From assembly GCA_025758065.1 (NCBI GenBank), contig CP107199.1, positions 186,001 through 250,000 of the forward strand: a DNA stretch of 64,000 nt. Direction: 5' to 3'. The translations under genes and the position numbers were made by a program. Source of the stretch: Lachnospiraceae bacterium (GTDB taxonomy: Bacteria; Bacillota; Clostridia; Lachnospirales; Lachnospiraceae). The notes beneath the pieces are model-generated. The model saw only the letters and a program-made list of their open reading frames with translations, was not told where the DNA came from and did no database searches. Shown one piece after another: positions 33,548 to 43,127 of this stretch; within the stretch, counting starts at the first letter, position 1, and every line of letters begins with the position of its first letter.

Positions 33548-33793
33548 ATGAATCCCCCTCTTTGTCTGAATGATATTAAGCCCGGCGAAAAGGCCCGCGT
33601 CTGCTGCCTTACCTCCTGTGGAAGCATACGACGCCGCTTTCTTGACATAGGCCTTACTGAAAATACACTGGTAGAATGTGTAGGTGTAAGCCCCTTAGGA
33701 GACCCGGCTGCCTATGCCATACGGGGTGCTGTGATCGCTATCCGGAAAACAGACAGCAAAAATATTCTGATAACAGGAAAGGAGAATCGATGA
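33548..33793 (+). CDS. feoA: Ferrous iron transport protein FeoA
   Basis: An 81-aa SH3-like cytoplasmic protein: LNDIKPGEKARVCCLTS, RRRFLDIGLTENTLVECVGVSPLGDPAAYAIRGAVIAIRK. FeoA supports Fe(II) uptake by FeoB. ATG 33548 lies 12 bases after a GGCAGG-like site. It overlaps feoB by 4 bases (ATGA). A TATAAT box near 33505 may belong to its promoter; no clear Fur box was identified by eye. Confidence 0.94.
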   Translation: MNPPLCLNDIKPGEKARVCCLTSCGSIRRRFLDIGLTENTLVECVGVSPLGDPAAYAIRGAVIAIRKTDSKNILITGKENR

Positions 33794-35928
33794 ATTTTCA
33801 CACAAAAAAGTCTTCTATTCCTGAAAATACACCTGACCGCCCAGTCATCGCCCTTGCAGGAAATCCCAATGTAGGAAAAAGCACTTTATTTAATAATCTT
33901 ACCTCTGGAAAAAAGCAGCACACAGGCAACTGGATCGGCAAAACCACTGCCAATGCCTGGGGAATTTGCTCAGGCATTGCCAAAGATTATGTACTGGTAG
34001 ATATTCCCGGCACCTACTCTCTTTCTTCCCGCTCTGCTGAAGAAACAGTTGCCAGGGATTTTATCTGTTTTGGAGCCCATCAGGCAGTTGTCATCGTCTG
34101 TGATGCCACATGTCTGGAGCGGAACCTGAACCTGGTACTGCAGATCCTGGAAGCCACGGATCGTGTACTGGTATGTGTGAATCTTTTAGATGAAGCAGAA
34201 AAGAAAGGGATACAAATAGACTTAGACCAGTTATCAGATCTGCTGTGTATCCCTGTAGCCGGTACCTCTGCCAGAAAAAAATGCACATTGATCCCTCTTT
34301 TAAAGGAGTTAGATGATCTCACTGACAGTCCTGTTCTTTCACATTACCAGGTCACCTACTGTAAAGAACTGGAAACAGCTGTTTCCATGCTAGAACCTGC
34401 TGTAGAAAACTGGATGGGCGCCCACATACTGCCATTTTATATGACCTCCCGCTTTCTTACACTGCGTCTGTTAGAAGATGATGCCTCTTTTCTGCGCTCT
34501 TTTACTGCCAGCTGCGGCTATGACCCGGCTCAGGATCCTGCAGTTGTAAAAAGCCTGCAAACTGCCTGCTCCTATCTGAACCAGAAAGGCATTTTCAAAG
34601 ATATTATAAAAGACCGCATAGTATCTGGTCTGGTAAACAGTGCCGGATCCATCGCCTCTGCCTGTGTCCGCCTGCCGGACCGGAATTATAATGAAACAGA
34701 CAGGAAACTGGATCGTATCCTTACAGGACGTCTGGCTGCCTATCCGGCTATGGCCGGGCTTTTAGCCCTGATCTTCTGGATCACTTTAGCAGGTGCCAAT
34801 CAGTTATCTGCCCTGCTTTCTGATCTGCTGTTTTCCTTCCAGCATGTTCTGGAACAGGTTTTACTGTTTCTCCATGTCCCGGTTCTTTTACGGGAAGCCT
34901 TTATTTATGGAATTTACCAGGTCCTTGCATGGGTGGTCTCTGTTATGCTGCCGCCTATGGCCGTATTCTTTCCTCTTTTTACATTATTGGAAGACTCCGG
35001 CTATCTGCCCCGCATCGCCTATAACCTGGATCGGCCTTTCCAGTGCTGTAAAGCCTGTGGAAAACAGGCTCTTACTATGGCTATGGGCTTTGGCTGCAAT
35101 GCTGCAGGCATTACAGGCTGCCGTATCATTGATTCTCCCCGCGAACGGCTTATTGCTATTCTTACCAATAATTTTATGCCCTGTAATGGACGTCTCCCTC
35201 TTTTTATCACTTTGATCCTGCTGTTTTTATGCAGCAGCCAGCAAAATGCAGCCTCTTATGCTGTCAGTGCACTGATACTTACCCTGTTCATCCTTTTAGG
35301 GATCGCCATGACCTTTCTCTCTTCTTACCTGTTGTCTGCCACTGTATTAAGAGGCGTTTCCTCATCCTTTACACTGGAAATGCCTCCTTACAGACGTCCC
35401 CAGATAGGAAAGGTGATCCTGCGCTCTGTTACAGACCGTACTTTGTTTGTCCTTGGAAGAGCTGCTGCCGTAGCCGCTCCTGCTGGTCTTATCCTGTGGC
35501 TTTTAGCAAATGTGTCCCCAGGCGGGATCAGCCTGCTTTCCCGGATCAGCCTTATTTTAGATTCCCTTGGCCGCCTGCTGGGTATGGACGGCGTTATCCT
35601 TACAGCTTTTATCCTTGGACTTCCCGCCAACGAGATCGTCCTTCCCATTATCCTTATGGCCTATACAGCCCAGGGGAATCTGACGGGATACGCTTCCACA
35701 CTCCAGCTAAAGCAGATCCTTACAGCAAACGGCTGGACCTGGACCACCGCAGTGTGCGTCATGCTCTTCTCCCTGATGCACTGGCCATGCTCCACCACCC
35801 TTATTACTATTTATAAAGAAACTAAAAGTGCCCGGTGGACCCTTGTTTCTGCCATTCTGCCAGCATTTTTTGGTGCCTTATGCTGTATTCTTTTTACTGC
35901 TTTTACCCACTTCTTTCTATTGCCTTAA
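33790..35928 (+). CDS. feoB: Ferrous iron transporter FeoB
   Basis: A 712-aa inner-membrane Fe(II) transporter with an N-terminal GTPase. ATG 33790 follows AAAGGAG and overlaps feoA. G motifs are G1 GNPNVGKS (residues 24-31), G2 in GNWIGKTTA, G3 DIPGTYSL and G4 VNLLDEAE. A guanine-dissociation-inhibitor-like region and about ten membrane helices follow, with the two Gate motifs visible around SGYLPRIAYNLDRPFQ and the GFGCNAAGITGCR segment. Ends 9 bases before the convergent kinase gene. No FeoC is encoded. Confidence 0.96.
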   Translation: MNFHTKKSSIPENTPDRPVIALAGNPNVGKSTLFNNLTSGKKQHTGNWIGKTTANAWGICSGIAKDYVLVDIPGTYSLSSRSAEETVARDFICFGAHQAVVIVCDATCLERNLNLVLQILEATDRVLVCVNLLDEAEKKGIQIDLDQLSDLLCIPVAGTSARKKCTLIPLLKELDDLTDSPVLSHYQVTYCKELETAVSMLEPAVENWMGAHILPFYMTSRFLTLRLLEDDASFLRSFTASCGYDPAQDPAVVKSLQTACSYLNQKGIFKDIIKDRIVSGLVNSAGSIASACVRLPDRNYNETDRKLDRILTGRLAAYPAMAGLLALIFWITLAGANQLSALLSDLLFSFQHVLEQVLLFLHVPVLLREAFIYGIYQVLAWVVSVMLPPMAVFFPLFTLLEDSGYLPRIAYNLDRPFQCCKACGKQALTMAMGFGCNAAGITGCRIIDSPRERLIAILTNNFMPCNGRLPLFITLILLFLCSSQQNAASYAVSALILTLFILLGIAMTFLSSYLLSATVLRGVSSSFTLEMPPYRRPQIGKVILRSVTDRTLFVLGRAAAVAAPAGLILWLLANVSPGGISLLSRISLILDSLGRLLGMDGVILTAFILGLPANEIVLPIILMAYTAQGNLTGYASTLQLKQILTANGWTWTTAVCVMLFSLMHWPCSTTLITIYKETKSARWTLVSAILPAFFGALCCILFTAFTHFFLLP

Positions 35929-35937
35929 CAGTGTGCT

Positions 35938-38574
35938 TTATTTTAATAATCTTCCCAGGGTTTCCCGCAGCTTATCTATTTCAACCGGCTTAGAAAGATG
36001 CGCATTCATACCGCTGGCAAGAGAACGATGGATATCTTCATCAAAAGCATTGGCACTGATGGCAACAATAGGTACCTTATTACTGTCTGCCCGCTCCATG
36101 GTACGGATAGCATGGGCTGCTTCTAAGCCGCCCATAACAGGCATCATGATGTCCATGATGATCAGGTCATAATATCCTATCTTTGAAGCTTCAAACTTAT
36201 CCACTGCTTCTTTTCCATCATAAGCATTATCCACTTTCATCCCCATGTCCTCCAGTATATACTGGAGGATTTCCATGTTCAGGGGATTATCCTCTGTTAC
36301 CAGAACGCGGATACCTGAAAAGTCTTTCTTGTTCTGGGGAGCTTTCTCCTGGATCTTATGTTCCTTTACCGGCCTTAACTGGATCCGGAAACTAAAGGTA
36401 CTGCCCACGTCTACCTGGCTATCCAGTAAAATACTTCCACCCATCATATGTACCAGGCGGTTACTGATGGCAAGCCCAAGACCTGTTCCCTGCTGTCCTG
36501 CACCAGAATGCTCTGCCTGTTCAAAACTGCCAAAGATCCTCTGGCGGTCTTCTTCATTTACACCAATACCATGATCCTTTACTGCAAAATATAGCTGGGA
36601 CAGGCCATTTTCCCCTTCCTTTTCTGTTACTGTCAGGGAAATATCTGTATCATTACCGGAATATTTAACTGCATTTCCCAACAGATTTACAAGGACCTGG
36701 CTGATGCGCATGGCATCTCCATAAAACCAGGTATGCTTTAACTGCATATTTAGATGATAATGCTGGGATTTTTCCTCAAACTTAGCTTCTAACAGTGTAT
36801 AAAGGCCATTTATCATCTTATCTAACTGGAAGTCATCCATTACCAGCTTCATTTTTCCACTTTCGATCTTTGACATATCAAGGACATCATTTAAAATGCC
36901 CAGCAGATAATTAGAAGAACTTTTTACCTTCTTTAAACAGTCAAGGCGCACTTCTTCTGACTGGCCATCCTTTAATGCAATATCCGTCATACCAATGATA
37001 CCATTCATAGGTGTACGTATCTCATGGGACATGTGGGCCAGAAAATCTGACTTGGCCTGTGCTGACTGGTCATGACGGTTTCTGTTAATACGGTTCTGGA
37101 TAATGATGCCGATCTCCCGGAAAAGTTTTCTGTCCTCTTCCCTGTTTAAGATTTCTTCATCTACACCCATAAAGAAGATCGTACCAGAATACTGGCTGTT
37201 ATCATTCATTAAAACTGCAATTCCCGTTTTTTCAGTATTATTTTCCTTATTATTCTCCTTAGATAAAGGCAATACTGCAAGAACCTCTTTTACAGGCTGC
37301 ATAGCCTTTTCCTGGGTATCCTGATTTAACTGTTCAAACACTTTTTCACTGCAATGGACCACACCCGGTCTTTCTTCTGCCCCGGCTGCATCTTTCCACT
37401 GATAAGACAATTCACTGGAAAGGAACTCTGGATTTAAACCTGTAATCATCAGATTTTCCAGTCCAAACCATTCATTTAACCGGCAGGAAATAAGATCCAG
37501 TCCTGCTTCGATCTGGCTGCAGCGGTCTAAAATATTCAGTGCCAGGGACGCAAAACTAGCCCCCTGGATATACTCCATAGATACGATCTTTCCAAACTGC
37601 TCCGGCGCTGCCTCTGTATCCTCTACTTCACTCCAGGAAAGAGTTGCTGCATCCTTCTTTTCTGCCTCCAAAACAGCTACACAAACCTGATGGAGCAGAG
37701 TAGCTGTATCATTTTCTTCCCAGCCCCAGGTAAATCCTGCTTTAAACTCCAGTTTTAAGGTACTTTGGCGTACCAGCCCCAGGAACCTTTCTTTTAATTT
37801 CCACAATTTCTGCCTGCAGGATGCCTCCTTTTCTCCCGGTATCCAGGCCAGCAGTTCATCAGAACCTGCTCTGATCATCACCGGTGTGCTGGCAGCCCCT
37901 TCTTCACAGACCTGTAAAAACATTTTAGAAAACTGCTCCAGAAGTACATCGCCAAATGCAAGACCAAAATCACGGCTGATCACTGTAAAATGGCAGATAT
38001 CCACAAGAACCATCATTCCTTCCGGAAGCCTTCTGCGGACACGCCTTATTTCCTCCATGCCAGGTTTTAAACGGTAGAAAGCAGTGACCGGATCCATCTG
38101 CTGTTTTCTTTCCTGCTCTAATTCCCGCATTTTCGTCTCATGGATATCACGGATGTAACCTACGATCCGGCGGTCCTTTTCTCTGTCATCCATGATAACC
38201 TTGCCTCTTACCTCCAGCCAGCAGCCATCTTCTTTTCCCGGTATCTTCCGGCAGATCTGGGCATAGATCTTACTGTCCCGGCTGTTTATCATGGCCGACA
38301 GCTTTCCCTGGTCTTCCAGGGAAAAACCAGGTGCAATCAGGTCTTCCTGTATCTTTTTAATATCCCAGACACCATCATGGCTTTTGCTGTTTACGATCTC
38401 TAATGTATGTGCTTTATCCCTGTAAGTAAAAAACAGGTCATTGGAGCTTTCCACAGCTACGCGGTAACGCTCCTTCTCTTCTTTCAGCTGAGTCTCCGTC
38501 CGGATCTCATTTTCCGTCAGATTCTTCACTACCTCATGAAGCTCATCTATTTCCTGTATATTCAGAAGGAACAA
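35938..38574 (-). CDS. Hybrid sensor histidine kinase (PAS, degenerate GGDEF, HisKA, HATPase, receiver); frame-shifted from its sensor
   Basis: An 878-codon frame. It opens with a linker helix (IDELHEVVKNLTENEIRTETQLKEEKERY), then a PAS-like domain (about 35-150), a GGDEF-like domain whose motif is altered to AGSDEL (about 160-310), a GAF-like region, HisKA with His517 in AHMSHEIRTPMNG, an ATPase domain (LLGNAVKYSG, KDHGIGV, GTGLGLAISNRLV) and a C-terminal receiver (VTEDNPLNMEILQYIL, LIIMDIMMPVMGG). No membrane segment is present and the first codon is a poor TTG inside the upstream sensor gene, so the frame looks like the continuation of that gene after a +1 shift near 38563. Confidence 0.85.
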   Translation of the reverse strand: MFLLNIQEIDELHEVVKNLTENEIRTETQLKEEKERYRVAVESSNDLFFTYRDKAHTLEIVNSKSHDGVWDIKKIQEDLIAPGFSLEDQGKLSAMINSRDSKIYAQICRKIPGKEDGCWLEVRGKVIMDDREKDRRIVGYIRDIHETKMRELEQERKQQMDPVTAFYRLKPGMEEIRRVRRRLPEGMMVLVDICHFTVISRDFGLAFGDVLLEQFSKMFLQVCEEGAASTPVMIRAGSDELLAWIPGEKEASCRQKLWKLKERFLGLVRQSTLKLEFKAGFTWGWEENDTATLLHQVCVAVLEAEKKDAATLSWSEVEDTEAAPEQFGKIVSMEYIQGASFASLALNILDRCSQIEAGLDLISCRLNEWFGLENLMITGLNPEFLSSELSYQWKDAAGAEERPGVVHCSEKVFEQLNQDTQEKAMQPVKEVLAVLPLSKENNKENNTEKTGIAVLMNDNSQYSGTIFFMGVDEEILNREEDRKLFREIGIIIQNRINRNRHDQSAQAKSDFLAHMSHEIRTPMNGIIGMTDIALKDGQSEEVRLDCLKKVKSSSNYLLGILNDVLDMSKIESGKMKLVMDDFQLDKMINGLYTLLEAKFEEKSQHYHLNMQLKHTWFYGDAMRISQVLVNLLGNAVKYSGNDTDISLTVTEKEGENGLSQLYFAVKDHGIGVNEEDRQRIFGSFEQAEHSGAGQQGTGLGLAISNRLVHMMGGSILLDSQVDVGSTFSFRIQLRPVKEHKIQEKAPQNKKDFSGIRVLVTEDNPLNMEILQYILEDMGMKVDNAYDGKEAVDKFEASKIGYYDLIIMDIMMPVMGGLEAAHAIRTMERADSNKVPIVAISANAFDEDIHRSLASGMNAHLSKPVEIDKLRETLGRLLK

Positions 38575-39835
38575 ACGCCTTTAAACCTTCAATTCCGCCC
38601 CGGACACTGTCCATCAGCCGGTATACCGGCCCTATGACATAACGGACCACAATAAACATCAGCCCTATTCCCATAATGGCACAGAAAAAGATGGTAGTCA
38701 GTATACTGGTATACAGTTTATTTCCAAGACTGAAAATAGTATCTTCCGGCACAAAACCGCAAAGGACCCAGTTGGTATTCTTATAGGGAACATTATTTGC
38801 ATACAGGCTTATTTTTGACATGACCGCATAAATATTCTGATCTCCTATTTTTGAATCCTTTACTTCAAACAATTTTTCGTGACTGGTATGTTCTAAAGAA
38901 AAAACATCATTTTTCCTTTTTACTGCATCATATAAAATACCTTTTCCAGCTATGCTCTCATAGGTTCCATTCCCATTGTCAATGGCAATTGCATATCCGG
39001 CCGTCTGTTCACTGTTCAGATCCTGTATCCTGAAATAGGTATTACACAGATAACTGATGGAAACTTCTGTTCCCATAACACCATAAACAATGCCATCAAA
39101 GACCAGTGGAAAGGAATAGGTGATCATTTTATGATTATCCAGCACATGATTTTCCAGGATAAAGGGCACAGACCAGTAGCCCAGGCTGTTCATATCCGCT
39201 TCCGGATGAGTCATTGCTGCTGCATATGGCTCATAAAAGAAATCATCGCTGGCCCTGTTCCCCTGTCCTTTAAAATTAAAAACCGGAAACCAGGAGCTGT
39301 CAAAAGCGATCCCGCTTCCACGAGCCAGTTCTTTATCCCCCCGTTCAAAAAGCAGATCAGAATTTGTTTCTGTTTTTGTCACAGGATCTGAATCACGGAT
39401 AAAAAATCCAGCATAATCTCCCGCTTCCTCCAGGGGAGTATCATTAGTCATGACCAAAAAAACACCACTGGTAGAATCCCGGTGGAGAAATTCCAACAAC
39501 TTCGGAAATACCCTCTGTGCATAACTTTTCTGCAGATCTTCCCTTGCAGAAAAAGCCTTTATATCCACAGCATTTTCCCAGAGGAACTCTGACATTTCCA
39601 GATTTAAGTAGGTACTTTCTTTACGAATGCTGCTCCATTGCTCTACCATTACATTTTCCAGCATCACTTCCCGGTTTTTCACCAGGTAACTGTCCAGGTT
39701 CACCGCATTGCTTTCCATAGTATCTTTTACGCCACTGGCCATAAGCATAAAAAACGGCATGATTCCCTGAAATAAGACAACTAAAAGCAGGGGGACAAGG
39801 AATATGCGCATCAGCTTCCGTTTCTGTACTTTCAT
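38543..39835 (-). CDS. Membrane-anchored extracellular sensor domain (dCache/HAMP-like), N-terminal part of the hybrid kinase
   Basis: A 430-aa protein with an N-terminal helix (IFLVPLLLVVLFQGIMPFFMLM), a large extracellular domain of Cache type (about 35-355), a second helix (LTTIFFCAIMGIGLMFIVVRYV) and a short HAMP-like stub (PVYRLMDSVRGGIEGLKAFVPS) that stops at EYTGNR. Ending right where the signal helix should continue indicates truncation; the missing continuation (IQEIDELHEVV) lies in the +1 frame. ATG 39835 follows AGGAGG. It lies 41 bases after a solute-binding protein gene, which may supply its ligand. Confidence 0.85.
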   Translation of the reverse strand: MKVQKRKLMRIFLVPLLLVVLFQGIMPFFMLMASGVKDTMESNAVNLDSYLVKNREVMLENVMVEQWSSIRKESTYLNLEMSEFLWENAVDIKAFSAREDLQKSYAQRVFPKLLEFLHRDSTSGVFLVMTNDTPLEEAGDYAGFFIRDSDPVTKTETNSDLLFERGDKELARGSGIAFDSSWFPVFNFKGQGNRASDDFFYEPYAAAMTHPEADMNSLGYWSVPFILENHVLDNHKMITYSFPLVFDGIVYGVMGTEVSISYLCNTYFRIQDLNSEQTAGYAIAIDNGNGTYESIAGKGILYDAVKRKNDVFSLEHTSHEKLFEVKDSKIGDQNIYAVMSKISLYANNVPYKNTNWVLCGFVPEDTIFSLGNKLYTSILTTIFFCAIMGIGLMFIVVRYVIGPVYRLMDSVRGGIEGLKAFVPSEYTGNR

Positions 39836-39876
39836 CTGCTTCTTACCTCCTGCTTTTTACCCTGTAACTGATCTCA

Positions 39877-41355
39877 TTACTTATTCTGATAAGCTGCAGC
39901 CTCCAGCTTTGTATTCCACTGCTCATACCACTGTTCAAACGCTTCATCTGTAGTGAACAGGGCTGTGGCCTCTGCCCTGGACATACCTCCAGCTGTCATT
40001 TCATCTACTTTTACCTTATCCTCTGCTGCCTTATCAGAAAGATCATAATCTAATATCTTTCTGGCAGCATACCCATTTTCAAAACACTTTGGTGTGTAAA
40101 AACTGGTCAGGTCATAGGAGCTTAAAATATTGTCCAGACACTGATATGCCTTATCATTTACCTTAAGATCTTTATCCTTTATTACCTCATCCAGCGCCTC
40201 TACAGAATTGGAATCCTTGCGTACCGGGAGATATGCAGATTCACATACAAAACGAAGATTATTTTCTTTTCTGGTAAACCACTTCAAAAACTCACAGGCT
40301 GCATATTCATGCCTTTCATCAGATCTTGTCACTGCCATGCCTGCGCCCTGCTGTACACATATATGTTCTCCTCCTTCTAATACAGGAGGCTGCATTACGA
40401 TACAATCAATATCTCTGGTCCCATCATCTGTTATCACCTGATCCGGGAAATACATGGAAGATGACACAGAACCCGTATATGCCAGGATGTCTCCTGTTTT
40501 TACATCATCTGAACGGAATTTTCCAAAACTTGCAAAGTAGCCATTTACGTACGGAACATAATAATTGTCCCACAAACGGCGGATTTTTTCTTTGTCTGCC
40601 TGAATCGTCACTTTCCCGTCCTTTACATCAAAAAGATCCACTCCCATCTGTTTCATACCAATAATAAAGTAATTGGACATGGAATCTCTTCCGTAAAATG
40701 CCTTTCCATCATCCGGGATATCCGGTGTTAAACTGTCTGTCCATTCATAATAACGCTTTGCTGTTTCTGTCACACCTTCCAATGTGGATAATTCATCTAA
40801 TGAAGCACCTGTTGCATCTGCAAAGGTCTGCCAGTCTGTGGCATTGAGCATCATGATCTCTGTGGATTTTGCTACAGGAAACAGATACAAAGCTGAGTCA
40901 TCATGAAAATAGCCTTCCTGGATATAGGAATCTACATATTCAGCCTGTTCTTCTTTTGTAAAATAAGGTGTCAGATCTGCCAGTTTTCCTTCTTTCTGGA
41001 CTGCGTAGGCTGTATCTGCATAAGTGGAAAAAATATCCGGCAGGGACTGGGCACCCACAGCTCCTGCAACTGCATCAGAAACAGCTTTTTCCAGATCACC
41101 TACTGATCCCTGTGTATAGACTTCTACGTAGATCCCTTTTTCTTTTCCCTCTGTTGCATTAAATTCTGATATGAGCTGGTCAAAAGCTGCCTGCTGTGCT
41201 CCATTATAATAATGCCAGACAGTAAGGGAAACTGGTTTATTTGGATCCAGTTTTACCTTGCTGTCTGGCGTAATATTTCCTATATGACTACAGGCTGTTA
41301 AAAGCAGTGCTGTTCCCAAGCCAGCTGCCATCAGAGCTAAACATCTTTTTTTCAT
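39877..41355 (-). CDS. Extracellular solute-binding lipoprotein (family 1) linked to a sensor kinase
   Basis: About 492 aa from ATG 41355, which follows GGGAGA. Lipoprotein signal ends LLTAC (Cys near residue 22). The body is a family 1 (sugar/oligosaccharide-type) binding protein: VSLTVWHYYNGAQQAAFDQLISEFN, LPDIFSTYADTAYAVQ, LYLFPVAKSTEIMMLNA and CEFLKWFTRKENNLRFV. No permease or ATPase follows; the next gene is a sensor protein. This suggests binding for signalling, as in sensor systems that use a binding protein as ligand receptor. Ligand unknown. Confidence 0.9.
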   Translation of the reverse strand: MKKRCLALMAAGLGTALLLTACSHIGNITPDSKVKLDPNKPVSLTVWHYYNGAQQAAFDQLISEFNATEGKEKGIYVEVYTQGSVGDLEKAVSDAVAGAVGAQSLPDIFSTYADTAYAVQKEGKLADLTPYFTKEEQAEYVDSYIQEGYFHDDSALYLFPVAKSTEIMMLNATDWQTFADATGASLDELSTLEGVTETAKRYYEWTDSLTPDIPDDGKAFYGRDSMSNYFIIGMKQMGVDLFDVKDGKVTIQADKEKIRRLWDNYYVPYVNGYFASFGKFRSDDVKTGDILAYTGSVSSSMYFPDQVITDDGTRDIDCIVMQPPVLEGGEHICVQQGAGMAVTRSDERHEYAACEFLKWFTRKENNLRFVCESAYLPVRKDSNSVEALDEVIKDKDLKVNDKAYQCLDNILSSYDLTSFYTPKCFENGYAARKILDYDLSDKAAEDKVKVDEMTAGGMSRAEATALFTTDEAFEQWYEQWNTKLEAAAYQNK

Positions 41356-41444
41356 CACAAATCTCCCATAAAGCGGCTGCACGCAACCTGATTTTTAACA
41401 TAATTATAACGAAATAACAGTTAAATTTCAATAAAAATGGGAGA

Positions 41445-42179
41445 TTATAAATTTTCTGTGGCTTTTTGTTCTGTAAGAGCCTTTAAAATACGCTTCCTGT
41501 TGCTGTTTAAATGAGTGATCATGCCATATCTGGCACCCTGGGCATCTCCTGCTGAAATAGCCTCTGTAATAGCACGATGCTGTTCTACCGTTGATTTTGC
41601 AAAATCATTTTTTGTGATCTTTACAAACAGCGGAATACCTTTTACCACGATCTCCATGAGATTGCAGAGGATCTGATTATGGGTGCAGGCTGCTAACTGT
41701 TTGTGATATTCAATATCCGCTGCTATGTGATCCTTTCCCTGATCCACCAGTTGTCCCACTTCTCTCTGCAGCATCTGCAGCTTCTGGCAATCTGCATAAT
41801 CTGCATTGGTAGCTGCCATAGCTGCCACTTCCGGCTCTAACATCAAACGTACATCCACAAATTCCAGGCAGGTCTGAAACAGGTTCTCTTCACTGTTTTC
41901 CCGAAAACCAAGTGGATCATCATTTGCCATGGTCACTTCCTGTGGTGCTTTTTCCTTCTTAATATAAGTACCGCTTCCCCGGATCACCTCTACTTTTCCA
42001 GAAAAGACCAGAAGCTTTATAGCCTCGCGAATGGTACTCCTTCCCACCCCGCAGATCTCAGCCAGCTGAAATTCATTTGGAAGCTTGTCTCCTGTCTTCA
42101 TTCCGTTGCTTTCTATGTATTCTCTGATTTTTTCCGCTGTCTGCTCTGGAAGCAGCTTTTCTTTTTGCATCTGTCTCAT
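41445..42179 (-). CDS. GntR family (FadR/FCD type) regulator
   Basis: About 244 aa from ATG 42179, preceded by GGAGAGG. The winged helix is EKIREYIESNGMKTGDKLPNEFQLAEICGVGRSTIREAIKLLVFSGKVEVIRGSGTYI. The C-terminal FCD domain (DVRLMLEPEVAAMAA, EYHKQLAACTHNQILCNLM, EHRAITEAISAGDAQGARYGMITHL) usually binds a sugar acid or organic acid, with metal-binding His residues. It lies after the sugar-acid operon, separated by that operon's terminator. Matching half-sites occur before its own promoter and before the operon, so it probably represses both. Confidence 0.93.
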   Translation of the reverse strand: MRQMQKEKLLPEQTAEKIREYIESNGMKTGDKLPNEFQLAEICGVGRSTIREAIKLLVFSGKVEVIRGSGTYIKKEKAPQEVTMANDDPLGFRENSEENLFQTCLEFVDVRLMLEPEVAAMAATNADYADCQKLQMLQREVGQLVDQGKDHIAADIEYHKQLAACTHNQILCNLMEIVVKGIPLFVKITKNDFAKSTVEQHRAITEAISAGDAQGARYGMITHLNSNRKRILKALTEQKATENL

Positions 42180-42273
42180 GCTACTACCTCTCCAATTTAT
42201 CTTTCCAATCTGTTTACAGGTATATCCCCCATCATATACCATTCCCGCCATGTAAACATTGTCGTTATTCCAT

Positions 42274-42326
42274 GATATAACTAACGTCTATCTGATGTCA
42301 AGCCCCTTGCATGCCTTCAGACATTA
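42274..42326 (-). promoter_or_regulatory. gntR promoter with candidate operator half-sites
   Basis: On the minus strand TTGACA (42296-42301) and TATATC (42274-42279) are spaced by 16 bases. ATCTGATGTC (42290-42299) overlaps the -35 box and TCAGACA lies upstream (about 42318-42324). The same pair of blocks flanks the ilvD-type promoter. Confidence 0.6.
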
Positions 42327-42355
42327 CAAAAGTATTATATTTCCTTTTAAAAAAG

Positions 42356-42394
42356 AGCGCCGCAGTCCGGCATTTTCACCTGACTGCAGCACCC
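42356..42394 (-). terminator. Terminator of the sugar-acid operon
   Basis: On the minus strand GCTGCAGTC and GACTGCGGC pair around about 14 bases and are followed by TCTTTTTT. It lies 44 bases after the SDR remnant. Confidence 0.85.
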
Positions 42395-42437
42395 CATGTT
42401 TATAACGTATTTTTAACTGCTTTTGCAGCAGGCATCA

Positions 42438-43054
42438 TCATGACTTAACTAAGAATCCGCCGTCTACAGGGATAACAGCACCATTTAAGTAGTCACTTGC
42501 ATCAGAAGCCAGGAACAGTACCGGTCCCTTAAGGTCATCTGGCAGTCCCCAACGTGCAGCAGGGATTCTCTTTGTGCACTCGTCTTTTCTTTCCTGAGTC
42601 ATGTTAGCGCACATTTCAGTATCCATATATCCAGGAGCAATTGCGTTGCAGCAGATATTGTGGTCAGCACAGTCAGATGCAAGGCTCTTGGTCAGCATTG
42701 CTACTGCACCCTTAGCTGCTGTGTAAGCAGGAACAGTTGTGCCGCCAAAGAATGCGTTCATGGAAGCGATGTTGATGATCTTTCCGGTGCTGCCTTCCTT
42801 GTCCTTCATAACCTGAACTGCCTTCTGGCACATAAACCATACATGGTTTAAGTCAACATCAATAACCAGTCTCCATGCATCCTCCGGGAATTCCCATGGC
42901 TCGTAACGTCTCTGGATACCTGCTGCAGGGATCATAACGTCCAGCTTGTTTCCTAAGATTTCCATAGCTTCTGCAAACATACGGTCAATCTCTGGCTTCT
43001 TGGATAAGTCACCTGCTACTGCATGTGCCTTGTAACCCAGTAATCAAATGCCAT
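42438..43054 (-). pseudogene. SDR family sugar-acid oxidoreductase with N-terminal deletion and frameshift
   Basis: A proper start (AGGAGG, ATG 43054, MAFDYW) is followed after about six codons by a jump into another frame that continues AHAVAGDLSKKPEIDRMFAEAMEI and the remaining SDR sequence. The catalytic part is intact (NIASMNAFFGG, YTAAKGAVAMLTKSLA, CNAIAPGYMDTEM, GAVIPVDGGF), but the GxxxGxG cofactor loop and about 60 codons are missing. The family includes gluconate 5-dehydrogenase and similar enzymes. Without the NAD(P)-binding loop it cannot be functional; a shorter product from an internal start would lack the Rossmann core. Confidence 0.9.
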
Positions 43055-43127
43055 TTCTTTATCCTCCTATAATATATAATACGTTTCCCCGCAAAGCAGG
43101 AAAAACAGTGGTAAAACCCTGATCACC

